Source of the DNA: Bacillota bacterium
GTDB lineage: Bacteria > Bacillota > Clostridia > Acetivibrionales > DTU013
Length of the DNA stretch: 64,000 nt
Direction of reading: 5' to 3'
Assembly: GCA_023412665.1 (NCBI GenBank)
Contig: JAEZCA010000035.1
Span: forward strand, 272,690-336,689
Shown: positions 50,711 to 59,888 of the stretch, one piece after another
How positions within the stretch are numbered: the first letter of the stretch is position 1
Layout of the letters: the number at the start of each line of letters is the position of its first letter
Translations under genes and position numbers: made by a program
Notes under the pieces: generated by a model
What the model was told of the DNA's origin: nothing
The model's database searches: none
What the model saw: only the letters and a program-made list of their open reading frames with translations

Positions 50711-52984
50711 TTATTCACCCCAATTTACTAATATTCTGGTCTTTTCATCGATTGACGAACGCTTGTATTGTCCGGAATAATCCGTTACTGAATCAAAGCC
50801 AAGCACGTACTTCTTCGACTTATCCAAATCATCAAATCGAAGCACCAGCGTTCTGGCATCAACATACGTGACTCCTATAGGCATTGTCTTGATATTCTCT
50901 CCATTTTCCTCATAAGATAAGAAATAATTTGAACTGCTCATGTTATCCGGTTCAAATGCAATTTCGACATTAAAAGATAGCTTGATAGCATCTTTTGACA
51001 CTGTAACAGCCTCCTTTATCCAGCTATCGGTATTTTCACCTCCGCCGGTAAATGTCTTGTCCAGATAACCTACAGTATTTCCAAGTGCATCCTTCATGTT
51101 CGAAACAACGATTTGATATCTCTTAGATTTAACCAAATTATCATCTGCAGCTAAGAAAAGCTTAACAGTGTAATTTCCTTCTTGTTCACTATAATAAGCC
51201 TTTATTGGTCTTTCACTATACGAAGTATTATCACCACTTATCAGATATTTTTGGGTATCCTGTGCTGCTGCGGCATCAAGTGATTTGTTGAAGGTTAACA
51301 ATACACTATTGCTATATTGCGATGACACCTTTTCAAGAGATAGGACCTTATTGGTTGGATATGAACCGGAAAACTGTATTTTCTTATTCTCAATTACAGT
51401 TTGCTTATATATATCAGGAATATATGATATCTCTAAGCTATATTTATATCCCTTGTTCAATGAAAAGGCAACACTCAAAAATACTTCACGCCCGCTAAAA
51501 TCCCCGTTTGTGCTTACTACTGCGTTTGTTACAGTAACCTCATCACCATCAGGATCATATATTGTATAATTCAGCTTCTTGCCTGCCCATGCCGGATCAA
51601 CCTCTCTGTTAAATACGATCCTGACAGAATCGCTGGTCCATGCTTGAGCAGCCAGCACTTCCAACTGCTTAGGTTGTGACATAATCGCTGTAAAGTCCCT
51701 GGTGTCACCGCTTCCCTCTCCAAGCATTACACCATAGCCGCTAGGCAGCTTTCCGCTGACACGCAGTGTATATACACTCCCCTGTTCCAAGCTCCTGTTA
51801 ATCAAGCTGACAGAAACAGCATTATCTGCCGATTGAAGCTTTTTTACCGTTAAATTCTGCGCGGAACCACTGACATATACCGTATCATTTTTTAGTAATT
51901 CATAATACTTTGGTAATTCACTATTTGCATTTACAGGGTGGGTAAAGTAAACATGAACTATACTTGGAGATACTTGCTCCACTTTACTTATTCTAAAAAA
52001 GTCGGATTTTATTTCTTTTGTTACATAACCGGTGAATTTTCCGGAAAGACCTCCGGTTATATTTCCGACAAGATCTACTATATTATCAATTTCTATATTA
52101 TATTCTTCCTCAGGAAGCTGTCCATCAGTTACTACCTGGATATAGTTGTTCTCGAAGTCAAAGGAAACTACTTTCAATATATTATCTTTGTTATCTGCTT
52201 CATAAATCTTAATATCCTCAATACTTAGATCCTGTATCTCTTCATTGAGCTCCACATTTATCTTATTAGGCGCAAGCACATCTATTTTCTTGATCTCTGT
52301 CGGCTCATCCTCACCAAAAATTCCACTTCTGACTAACTCCTGCTGTGTAAACACTTCTTCATCCACCAGATTAAAAACCAATTTAATATCAGTACCTTTT
52401 TTGAAGGTATTCAACGATCTATATATTACCGCTACTGCATCTGCTCTTAGATAGTTAGTATTATCAACCGTTTTTGTCGAATAAGATGGGTCTGTTACAA
52501 TGCCTGCTTCATATGCCTTTGCGTATACGTTAGTCCAATCAAAATCTGTGATATATTCATATCCAAGCGCACATAATGCCATTTTCAAAAAGGCCTTCTC
52601 AGTTATGTATTCTGCAGGTGCAAATGTACCGTCCGGTTTCCCGACAATAATATTACTCTGTGTACCATAACCGGCATATGGAGCATACCACGCTGTAGAT
52701 GTTACATCAGTATACTTAGTATACATAAGCTCATCAGCATTTTGCTTTACATAATTTTCTTTTCCCAGCATTCTAATAATTAATGCAGTAGCTTGTGCTC
52801 TGTCAACCTTTTGATCCAAAAGGTAATTACCATTGCTCCCCTGAAGTATATTCAGCATATTTAAAGTTGAGGCCATATCATTGATACTTACGTCAGATGC
52901 TTCACAAAACGCCGTACCGGTCAACGCAGTAAAAGCGATTACTATTGAAGAAATGAAACAGAGCAACTTTTTCTTGGTTATCAT
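50711..52984 (-). CDS. SLH-domain surface protein with Ig-like repeats
   Basis: A 757-residue exported protein. After a signal peptide (CFISSIVIAFTALTGTAFC), residues ~30-210 hold SLH-type repeats (KVDRAQATALIIRMLG, then YAGYGTQSNIIVGKPDGTFA and YLRADAVAVIYRSLNT), which bind pyruvylated secondary wall polymer. The rest is a row of bacterial Ig-like (SbsA/Big) domains with recurrent VTFNKSLD/ VNREVDPA-type strands. It shares this architecture with the major S-layer gene at 55683-58667. ATG at 52984 behind AAAGAGG. A terminator (53104-53142) separates it from the TolC-like genes. Confidence 0.92.
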   Translation of the reverse strand: MITKKKLLCFISSIVIAFTALTGTAFCEASDVSINDMASTLNMLNILQGSNGNYLLDQKVDRAQATALIIRMLGKENYVKQNADELMYTKYTDVTSTAWYAPYAGYGTQSNIIVGKPDGTFAPAEYITEKAFLKMALCALGYEYITDFDWTNVYAKAYEAGIVTDPSYSTKTVDNTNYLRADAVAVIYRSLNTFKKGTDIKLVFNLVDEEVFTQQELVRSGIFGEDEPTEIKKIDVLAPNKINVELNEEIQDLSIEDIKIYEADNKDNILKVVSFDFENNYIQVVTDGQLPEEEYNIEIDNIVDLVGNITGGLSGKFTGYVTKEIKSDFFRISKVEQVSPSIVHVYFTHPVNANSELPKYYELLKNDTVYVSGSAQNLTVKKLQSADNAVSVSLINRSLEQGSVYTLRVSGKLPSGYGVMLGEGSGDTRDFTAIMSQPKQLEVLAAQAWTSDSVRIVFNREVDPAWAGKKLNYTIYDPDGDEVTVTNAVVSTNGDFSGREVFLSVAFSLNKGYKYSLEISYIPDIYKQTVIENKKIQFSGSYPTNKVLSLEKVSSQYSNSVLLTFNKSLDAAAAQDTQKYLISGDNTSYSERPIKAYYSEQEGNYTVKLFLAADDNLVKSKRYQIVVSNMKDALGNTVGYLDKTFTGGGENTDSWIKEAVTVSKDAIKLSFNVEIAFEPDNMSSSNYFLSYEENGENIKTMPIGVTYVDARTLVLRFDDLDKSKKYVLGFDSVTDYSGQYKRSSIDEKTRILVNWGE

Positions 52985-53103
52985 AAGAAGACCTCTTTTC
53001 CTTAGTAGTATAATAATCAAAAACTATACAGTTACATTATATCAATGATTCAGCATATATAACAATAATTAGACGTTCTCATATAAAAAAAGTTTCATAA
53101 AAT

Positions 53104-53142
53104 AATAAAAAAGCTCTCTAAAAATATTTAAAGAGCTTTTTA
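53104..53142 (-). terminator. Terminator after the TolC-like gene pair
   Basis: Minus-strand AAAAAGCTCT pairs with AGAGCTTTTT across about 15 nt, then a T run. It separates the TolC-like operon from the SLH gene. Confidence 0.8.
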
Positions 53143-53147
53143 AACGG

Positions 53148-54245
53148 TTATTTCTTTATCATACTATTAAAGCTTACCAGTTTCATATTAAAATCATATA
53201 TGGCCTTAATACTATTATATATCGAATCCAGATATAATTCTTCGGTTGACATATATGAGTCTTTACTGATAAACCCTTTTTGATACTTTGTTTTAGCACT
53301 TTCCAATCTCTTAGCCATCAAATCCTCATATTTTTGGGCCAAGACTAAATTATCCTTTAAGCTTAAAAGATCATTATATGTATTCCTTATGTTGACTTCT
53401 GCGTTGCGCCTTGCTGCTTCATAATCACGTATGGCAGATTCAAGAGCTACCCTATTATCATCGTAAAGGGTGCTGCCTTTTCTAAGGAATTTCTCCGTTT
53501 GTTCCATTATCTCCTGAGCTGCGTTATACTTACCGGCAGCAGAAATCACTGATGTGTCTTTCTCTATGTATTCCACTGTAACCTTGTCTATATCAACTTC
53601 CGTAAAACTCTCAAGTTTAATTGATCCACTGAGCTTTAAAGTCCCTTCGTTAAACGGCAGGTTCAATTTGTTTTTCAACTTCATATCCTGCATTCTTAGT
53701 TTTTCCTTAACTGACTCAACTTCCAGCTCCTTTCTATCAAGATCATATTGTGCCGAGTTTAGAACATCCTCAGTTATGCTTTTAGAATTATATCTCACTT
53801 TCGCCATATCGAGTCTTTCTCTAACCATTTCAAGCTTTTTCAGTTCCTTTTCCAATTCCTTCTCTGTAAGAAGTATCTCATAGAAAATTTTTGTGACATC
53901 TACTTCTAATTGATCTGCATTATTTGCTTTTGTTAATTTTGCTGTCTCAAGTGCCCATTCTGCTTCAATAGCGTATGCCTCAGTACGAATTCTGTTATTG
54001 ATTACATCCTCAGTGCCTGATTTATCCCCTGACATATCAGCATCTTCTTTGGCTTTCTTAAACGCAGTTTCTTTAGAAGCTATTTCGTAATCGTCAATTA
54101 CAGCCTGTCTGTTGTCAGATGCTGCTATTTCTATTGCTTTATCCAAAGTCAGTTCATTAAAATTTGTCTCCTGCGCTGAGACGAATGTTGAGAATACTAT
54201 GATCATTATCAACGTAATGGAAATAAAAACGTTCTTCTTTTTCAT
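53148..54245 (-). CDS. TolC-family exported coiled-coil protein (365 aa)
   Basis: A 365-residue exported protein with signal MKKKNVFISITLIMIIVFST. The rest is almost wholly alpha-helical with heptad patterns, and the repeat layout is that of the TolC/outer membrane efflux family (NELTLDKAIEIAASDNRQ; AKVRYNSKSITEDVLNSAQY; AKTKYQKGFISKDSYMS). True TolC spans an outer membrane, but nothing else here points to a diderm cell, so it may act as a wall-spanning or surface coiled-coil. Paired with a similar gene 12 bp upstream. Confidence 0.85.
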   Translation of the reverse strand: MKKKNVFISITLIMIIVFSTFVSAQETNFNELTLDKAIEIAASDNRQAVIDDYEIASKETAFKKAKEDADMSGDKSGTEDVINNRIRTEAYAIEAEWALETAKLTKANNADQLEVDVTKIFYEILLTEKELEKELKKLEMVRERLDMAKVRYNSKSITEDVLNSAQYDLDRKELEVESVKEKLRMQDMKLKNKLNLPFNEGTLKLSGSIKLESFTEVDIDKVTVEYIEKDTSVISAAGKYNAAQEIMEQTEKFLRKGSTLYDDNRVALESAIRDYEAARRNAEVNIRNTYNDLLSLKDNLVLAQKYEDLMAKRLESAKTKYQKGFISKDSYMSTEELYLDSIYNSIKAIYDFNMKLVSFNSMIKK

Positions 54246-54257
54246 TGCATACCCCTC

Positions 54258-55427
54258 CTAAAATGCTAGTCCTGTTCTGGATTGAAATTCAAGCTTCATA
54301 AGCTTTGTATTATAGTCAAAGAGAACAGCATTGTAATTGTTTTCAAACTCATCATATCCAAGCTGCGCCTTATCTATCACTGTCTTGGATACCATTCCCA
54401 TATCGTACATTCTTTTTGTCTTTTCCAGGCTGGATTTCTGTATGTCCAGAATTTTTTTCATATTAATAACATTCTTGCCTGCAGACGACGCTTCAATGTA
54501 TGAATCCTTTATTTCCATTTCTAAATCCAGCTTCTTTATTTCAAGCTGTTGCTTTGCTTTCTCTATTTCAGCCAGATTATTATTATAGTCCTTCCTTGCG
54601 TCGACTGTGTTTAGACTCAACGGGTATTTATCCATGATGCTTTTCTTCTTTTCCATAAGTACTAGCTGCTTTGATATACTAGCAAAATCAAATCTGTTAA
54701 CCTGCGCTCGCTCTAAGTAATAATCTAGATCCTTTAGTCTCTTTGCATCATATATTTCATCATATGTAATATCACTATACTGTACATTCAATGATGTACC
54801 AAGGTATGAATTAAGGCTTCTGAGCATATTTTCATAGCTTCTCTTCGCTGCATCTGACTCAGCTTTCGCTTTAAGTAAATCGTATTCTGATCCAGCCAAA
54901 TCGATATCAGTTATCATACCTTTTTCAAACTTGATCTTACTTTGATTATATATGCTTTTTGCATGGTCATAGCTTCTTTGCTTTATTTCATTAGTACTAT
55001 GTGCATTATATAATCCCAGATAATAGCTGCGAAGGCCAATAATCATAGAGTTCCGCGTGGCATTCCAGCTATCGCGGTTCATTTCCCATGATAACTTCAT
55101 TTGCTCGGGCATCAGCTCTTTTTGTTGAGTCATCATCATTTTTGTATAGTAATCATATTCTATAAACATTTCTTTGCCCATAATTTCAACTGTAACGCCC
55201 TCAGTTTCGATATCCTCTGCATTTTCAACAGCTAGTTCATATTGTCTTTTAGCTTTATCTACTGTTTCTGATATATTCAACAATGTATTGTTATACCGTC
55301 CAAGGTAGATCACAGCCTTATTCCAGCTAAGATCATTCTTATTTCCTGTATTATCATCAGTTGCATATGACTGGGACGGTATGATCAGTGCAACTAATAA
55401 AACAATCAACAGTATGTTCTTTTTCAC
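54258..55427 (-). CDS. TolC-family exported coiled-coil protein (389 aa)
   Basis: A 389-residue paralogue of its downstream neighbour. Signal peptide (NILLIVLLVALIIPSQSYA) then long helices with TolC-like repeats (YNQSKIKFEKGMITDIDLAG, KTKRMYDMGMVSKTVIDKAQ). The first and second halves show the typical internal repeat of the family. Located between two SLH surface proteins, it likely belongs to the cell envelope. No partner inner-membrane pump or periplasmic adaptor is nearby. Confidence 0.85.
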   Translation of the reverse strand: MKKNILLIVLLVALIIPSQSYATDDNTGNKNDLSWNKAVIYLGRYNNTLLNISETVDKAKRQYELAVENAEDIETEGVTVEIMGKEMFIEYDYYTKMMMTQQKELMPEQMKLSWEMNRDSWNATRNSMIIGLRSYYLGLYNAHSTNEIKQRSYDHAKSIYNQSKIKFEKGMITDIDLAGSEYDLLKAKAESDAAKRSYENMLRSLNSYLGTSLNVQYSDITYDEIYDAKRLKDLDYYLERAQVNRFDFASISKQLVLMEKKKSIMDKYPLSLNTVDARKDYNNNLAEIEKAKQQLEIKKLDLEMEIKDSYIEASSAGKNVINMKKILDIQKSSLEKTKRMYDMGMVSKTVIDKAQLGYDEFENNYNAVLFDYNTKLMKLEFQSRTGLAF

Positions 55428-55555
55428 AATAACCCTCCTTCTTTCATTACTTATTCTATTGTACTGATTTTTAACGCAGTTGTCTGTAACTTTATCGTAG
55501 CAGAATGATTAGTTTTAAACAAGTAGATTTACTATACCTACAGGAGGTTAATTTT

Positions 55556-55582
55556 ATGGTATTGCTCTTGTTAAGTTCCTAA
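55556..55582 (+). other. Possible 8-residue mini-ORF (MVLLLLSS) with strong ribosome site
   Basis: AGGAGG stands 8 nt before ATG, followed by seven codons and TAA. Such short reading frames sometimes act as leader peptides, but no plus-strand gene follows. I regard it as possible but unproven. Confidence 0.2.
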
Positions 55583-55609
55583 GTTTTCTATCTTTCCTGG
55601 CTCAATGAG

Positions 55610-55643
55610 CATAAAGAAAGCCGGAAGATATTCTCTTCCGGCT
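55610..55643 (-). terminator. Terminator of the major S-layer gene
   Basis: Stem AGCCGGAAGA/TCTTCCGGCT, perfect 10 bp with a 5-nt loop, followed by TTCTTT on the minus strand. Strong. Confidence 0.92.
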
Positions 55644-55682
55644 CAATCTTTATTTCTCTTGTGGATAGCCTGATCTTAAAGC

Positions 55683-58667
55683 TTAGTCTCTGCCTGCTTC
55701 CAAAGTCTTGTTAGCAGCAATTGCTTCTATACCATCCTGTGCTTCGAGCTTGTTGCCAGCCAGGTCTTCGATTGAAAGGACCTGTTTGACTTCAGGAGTA
55801 GCACCTATATCCTTATCGTTCTTAGCCTTATCAAGCTCTTCTATAGCTATGATGACATAGTTACCGTCATTAGATGCATTATTGAGCTTAGTTTTTGCAT
55901 CAGCCATCGAGGTTGCAGCAACAACTCTCACTGATGTCACTTTGTATCCGTCGACTTCGTATGTGTACTTGGATACAGTACCTGCTTTGATATCTTCGGT
56001 GTACTTAATGATGAAGTAATTCACATAATCTGCTTCGCCGCCGATATCGTGTGCATAAACTATCTTCTTATCCAGCGTATCCTTAGCAACCGTAGGAGCA
56101 ACGCCATCTTTGAATCCGTCAGCGAAATCTGCTGGTGTAAAGCTGTCGCCTTCTACTGGAACACCTGTTACTGACTTAATTGCATTATCAGCGATGCTAA
56201 TTGTGTATGTTGACCCAGCTGTCAGACCAGTTGTACCTTCGGATTTCTGTGATGAAGGAACAGTAATGGTGACTATGCCCTTTCCGTCCTTGTTCAAGAA
56301 CTTGTAGGAAGCGCCGGAAGTATTAGTTCCGTCAGCAGCTACCGTTATAGCGTTGGCTCCGATCGACTTGAGTTCCTGATCGAACTTGATCTCAAACTTG
56401 TTGTCAGCGATCTTTTTGACCTCTTCTACTACAGGTGCAGTTTCTTTTTCAATCTCATCGTACAGTGACAGGCTGCTTATTACATTACCTTTTGCATCCT
56501 TTACTCTTCCTACTTCAACAAATCTGCCGACCATTGAATTCTTCTGATCTGTTGTGAGATTTCTGAACTGCATCTTTACTATCTTCGAAGTGAACATAGA
56601 GAGCTTCACATCGCCATCTTCTTTGAAGAGACCATCGGGCTTTTCATTACTGATTCTGTAGTTGTCTTCATCAAGCACTGAAGCGGCATCCATCTCGTCG
56701 TCGAATTTAACAAATACTACCTGATCAGCTTCAACCCATGTTGCTGTAATTTTATCAGGAGCTGACTTATCGACGATTTCGAAATCAAACGTGACAGTAT
56801 CAAGGGCATTACCTGCTAATGAAGTATCTTTTATAGCCTCAATAGTTATTGTATACTTGCCATTTTCAACTGCGCCCTCATTAAACTTAATCTCGGCATA
56901 CTTATCACCATCATTGTAGTTGACGTTCCACTTAGATGAAGAGATTACATCACCCTTGCTGTTCTTGATTTTGTAGTTTGCTTCTTTTTCTGCATCTGCT
57001 TCTACTACTTTTTCGCTGAAGTATACCCTGATCTCTTTCTCTGATTCAACTGTGACCTTTGTTACTGTTGGCTTATCCAGATCAGCAGTTATCTCTGTAG
57101 TCAGGTTAACGTCTCCGTCTATCTTATTGTCCCAACGATCCTTAACGGCTTCGTCTTTAACAACTATCTTTACTTTTCCGACCGGCAGAGGCCTGTCGTT
57201 ATCAGTAGCACCAGAAGCTGTAGAAGGATTCTTCTTTGCAGAATTTGTGAAGACCAATCTTATTTCATCTGTCCAATCGTTCTCATTTACAAATTCTTTG
57301 CCTTCTCCGTTCAGTATTTCCAACGGCTTCCAACTTGTATACGTATGATAGAAATCATCAATATCAAAGTCAGTTACAGGGCGTTCAAACTTGAGTATTA
57401 CATAAGTCTGAGTAGCTTCCTTGACAGTTACTGAAGGAGCGCCTTTGACCTTTGCGTACTCAACAGTGATGTTCTCAACAAGGTTGCTGTATCCGGCAAA
57501 GTCTTCAAAACCTTTGATCTTGAAGGTATGCTTTCCTTCATCGAGTTCGGTTCCGAGATTTACTTCAACTTCATTCTTGTTGTCATAACCAGTTATCGGT
57601 GAAGCACTGTATATGCCGCCATCGATCTGGATGTCAGGTGAACTTGAAGTCGCGCTAATAGGCTCAGAGAAAGTGACCTTGGCAACTTCCGGACCTGTGA
57701 ATTCAATGGATTTAATTGTAGGCTGATTCTTGTCCAGAGCTGTGAACTTGCCTTCATAATCCTTAAGTTCAACACCGCTGACCGCTTTTATACCGTCAAT
57801 AGTGATCTCAACTTCGTCACCGTTTTCAAGCTTAGCTACCTTCAATGTGGCAACCGTCTTGTCATCAGAAAGTGACACATCGTCTTTCTTGACTGACTCA
57901 TCAGCAACTTCAAAATCACCATCTTCAATGGAATCCTTGTCGATTGCCTGGTTGAAAGTTACAACAACTCTAACAAGGTTGTCAGCTTTTACGTCAACAA
58001 CTTCGAGCTTTGCCGGAGTAGCTTCGATCAGACCAGCTTCAATAGCTTTTGCTTCGTCGATGATCTTGTCATCAATCAGCTTTTCAAGCAGTGTAGCGTC
58101 GCTACCCTTAACCTTTGCATTGAGAGCTTCAACAAGAGCTGTAGCCATGTCGGCGTTTGTCAGATTAGTGACGTCAGCGATCTTGGAAAGGCCCTTGTCT
58201 TTAGCAAAAGTAATGGCATCAGCCCATTCAAAGTCTGTACCCTGCTTGTATCCCAGAGCCTCAAGCATTACCTTGTAGATCATCTGAGCACTAGCTGCGC
58301 CAGTAGGTTCAAATTTGTTTGCGCCTACGCCGCCCCATCCCAGATCCGGGTTAGCCTTCAGGTATGCAAGAACTCTCTGTCCGCCTGCATAAACCAGATT
58401 GGCATCATCGAAATTATCTGTGGATGTTTCTGCAAGAGCCTCGTCCTCTAATCCTATCAACCTAAGATAGAGCTGAGCAGCCTGCATTCTGTTTGTACCT
58501 TTTGCAAGGTAAGTGTCCGTGACACCAGCACCGTCGCCCTTGAGCACGCCCAGAATTTCTACGATCTGTGCGTCGGTTTTGGTCTCAGCGGCAAATGCAG
58601 GAATCGTCATTGTTGCAAGCACGCATATAGCGACGACTACTGCAAGTAACTTTTTGAGATTTCTCAT
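55683..58667 (-). CDS. Major S-layer protein (SLH + Ig-like repeats)
   Basis: A 994-residue exported protein, the probable main S-layer subunit. After the signal peptide (KLLAVVVAICVLATMTIPAFA) come degenerate SLH repeats (residues ~30-210) and then a long array of Ig-like/SbsA-type domains (VDVKADNLVRVVVTFNQAID; KVTVESEKEIRVYFSEKVVE; and similar). It has a consensus promoter, a structured leader and a strong terminator, consistent with high expression. ATG at 58667 follows AGGAGG by 10 nt; the upstream in-frame region is the leader. Paralogous with the SLH protein at 50711-52984. Confidence 0.92.
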   Translation of the reverse strand: MRNLKKLLAVVVAICVLATMTIPAFAAETKTDAQIVEILGVLKGDGAGVTDTYLAKGTNRMQAAQLYLRLIGLEDEALAETSTDNFDDANLVYAGGQRVLAYLKANPDLGWGGVGANKFEPTGAASAQMIYKVMLEALGYKQGTDFEWADAITFAKDKGLSKIADVTNLTNADMATALVEALNAKVKGSDATLLEKLIDDKIIDEAKAIEAGLIEATPAKLEVVDVKADNLVRVVVTFNQAIDKDSIEDGDFEVADESVKKDDVSLSDDKTVATLKVAKLENGDEVEITIDGIKAVSGVELKDYEGKFTALDKNQPTIKSIEFTGPEVAKVTFSEPISATSSSPDIQIDGGIYSASPITGYDNKNEVEVNLGTELDEGKHTFKIKGFEDFAGYSNLVENITVEYAKVKGAPSVTVKEATQTYVILKFERPVTDFDIDDFYHTYTSWKPLEILNGEGKEFVNENDWTDEIRLVFTNSAKKNPSTASGATDNDRPLPVGKVKIVVKDEAVKDRWDNKIDGDVNLTTEITADLDKPTVTKVTVESEKEIRVYFSEKVVEADAEKEANYKIKNSKGDVISSSKWNVNYNDGDKYAEIKFNEGAVENGKYTITIEAIKDTSLAGNALDTVTFDFEIVDKSAPDKITATWVEADQVVFVKFDDEMDAASVLDEDNYRISNEKPDGLFKEDGDVKLSMFTSKIVKMQFRNLTTDQKNSMVGRFVEVGRVKDAKGNVISSLSLYDEIEKETAPVVEEVKKIADNKFEIKFDQELKSIGANAITVAADGTNTSGASYKFLNKDGKGIVTITVPSSQKSEGTTGLTAGSTYTISIADNAIKSVTGVPVEGDSFTPADFADGFKDGVAPTVAKDTLDKKIVYAHDIGGEADYVNYFIIKYTEDIKAGTVSKYTYEVDGYKVTSVRVVAATSMADAKTKLNNASNDGNYVIIAIEELDKAKNDKDIGATPEVKQVLSIEDLAGNKLEAQDGIEAIAANKTLEAGRD

Positions 58668-58674
58668 ACTCTCA

Positions 58675-58800
58675 AATCCTCCTCGTAAATTTTTGGGATA
58701 GGCCTGTCTCTCAAGCCGGGCTACGCCTCTCCCTTGTGTTATAGCCCGACCCGCCTTACAACTTACTTCAGCAAGGGCAAGCTTCACCCTTGTGAATTCA
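58675..58800 (-). other. Structured 5' leader of the S-layer gene
   Basis: About 130 nt between the predicted transcript start and the ATG. Minus-strand stems: AAGGG/CCCTT enclosing AAGCTTG, then CGGGCTA/TAGCCCG enclosing about 18 nt. It is G/C-rich against its surroundings. It may stabilise the mRNA. I could not match it to a known riboswitch. Confidence 0.5.
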
Positions 58801-58805
58801 AGTTG

Positions 58806-58834
58806 ATTATATCACCGGCATTTTTGCCAGTCAA
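58806..58834 (-). promoter_or_regulatory. Near-consensus sigma-A promoter of the S-layer gene
   Basis: TTGACT (58829-58834), spacer of exactly 17 nt, TATAAT (58806-58811). The spacer contains an inverted repeat GGCA-AAAA-TGCC. A WalR-box-like sequence on the opposite strand at 58861-58877 (TGTAAC-AGATT-TGCAAT, one mismatch) lies 27 nt upstream. Confidence 0.85.
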
Positions 58835-59062
58835 CATATCCATCCCAAGTGTAAAGAAAATGTAACAGATTTGCAATAAAGCAATACTGCACTTTTCAGT
58901 CACTTTGATATATTATGCCTATGGTGAACATGCCTGCGATAATGCATCCTATCCGGGTACATACAACTGCAAAATTCTCCCCAGATTTTAGCAAATATAA
59001 TTATACCACCGGAAAGTAAAGGTTTCAATAATAAAAGTACAAGTTTGGAAAAAATGAAGGCA
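58835..59062. other. Upstream region between the S-layer promoter and the SASP terminator
   Basis: No gene is visible. It contains the WalR-box-like match at 58861-58877 and otherwise A/T-rich sequence; nothing else stands out. Confidence 0.5.
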
Positions 59063-59090
59063 TAAAAAAGAAGCCGGGATTAGCCGGCTC
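59063..59090 (-). terminator. Terminator after the alpha/beta SASP gene
   Basis: Stem AGCCGG/CCGGCT with TTTTTT on the minus strand. Confidence 0.85.
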
Positions 59091-59113
59091 CTGTTACGCT
59101 GGGTCTAAAGAGG

Positions 59114-59287
59114 CTATTTGGTTTCAAGGCTTTTCTCAGCCATTTCTATAGCTTTTTTGACAATATTGCCGCAGTCTCTGGAAGAAACGGCGCCCCAGCC
59201 CTCAGCCTCAACTGTACTGTAGACCCCAAGTTCTTTTGCGATTTCATGCTTCAGCCGCTCTGACATCAAGCTCCTGTGTCTACTCAC
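59114..59287 (-). CDS. Small acid-soluble spore protein, alpha/beta type
   Basis: A 57-residue DNA-binding spore protein, not listed among longer reading frames. Start GTG at 59287 with GGAGG 8 nt upstream. RLKHEIAKELGV holds the GPR protease site region, and GWGAVSSRDCGNIVKKAIEM is the conserved second motif. It saturates forespore DNA and is degraded by GPR on germination. Own terminator; divergent from the cwlJ gene. Confidence 0.92.
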   Translation of the reverse strand: MSRHRSLMSERLKHEIAKELGVYSTVEAEGWGAVSSRDCGNIVKKAIEMAEKSLETK

Positions 59288-59444
59288 AATAAACGCCTCC
59301 TTTTTGGATAAACCAATCCTCAGCGTGCATGATTATAGTTCCCCGGTTTTATTACTTTTATCAAACTTTAATTAATACACATGTCATACCAAAGGTTACC
59401 ATTTATGGGTTATGTTAATATAATGTATAAAGGGAGGTTGAAGT

Positions 59445-59888
59445 ATGCCATTAACAGACAGAGAGCTATTTGCAAGACTTATCAGATGTGAGGCTGAGGG
59501 CGAGGGCGAGGCGGGTATGAAGGGTGTTGCTACAGTAGTCATGAACAGAGTTCATGTATCTGATGGAGAATATCTGCGTACGGGGCAGGGAGACCTGCGC
59601 AGGGTCATAGAACAGCCATATCAGTTCACTTGTATGCTAACGGAGGTGTACGGCCAGATCAACCCGCAGAATGTTTATAACATCCCCGCAGAGCAAATAC
59701 ACTATGATATAGCTGATTGGGCTCTTGCGGGAAATGTGTTGACTGCCGTTTCACCATGCCTGTGGTATTACAATCCTTTCAGTGAGATCTGCGAATCTGT
59801 TTTTCCACGGAACGGCTCAGGCAGCTTATTCAACAGGGTCGCACAGCACTGTTTCTACCAGCCTACAGAATTATACTACCAGACATGA
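59445..59888 (+). CDS. cwlJ: Spore cortex-lytic hydrolase, CwlJ-like
   Basis: A 147-residue protein, close in size to CwlJ of Bacillus (142 residues) and without the N-terminal peptidoglycan-binding domain of SleB. The SleB/CwlJ domain covers nearly all: FARLIRCEAEGEGEAGMKGV with the likely catalytic Glu, ATVVMNRV, and WALAGNVLT..CLWYYNPF. It degrades cortex peptidoglycan at germination. ATG at 59445 after AGGGAGG. The next gene on this strand encodes a GerQ-like coat protein, the known partner of CwlJ. Confidence 0.88.
   Translation: MPLTDRELFARLIRCEAEGEGEAGMKGVATVVMNRVHVSDGEYLRTGQGDLRRVIEQPYQFTCMLTEVYGQINPQNVYNIPAEQIHYDIADWALAGNVLTAVSPCLWYYNPFSEICESVFPRNGSGSLFNRVAQHCFYQPTELYYQT

Noticed and set aside
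58675..58800. Cyclic-di-GMP riboswitch in the S-layer leader
   Set aside because: No match to the conserved cores of class I or II could be seen.
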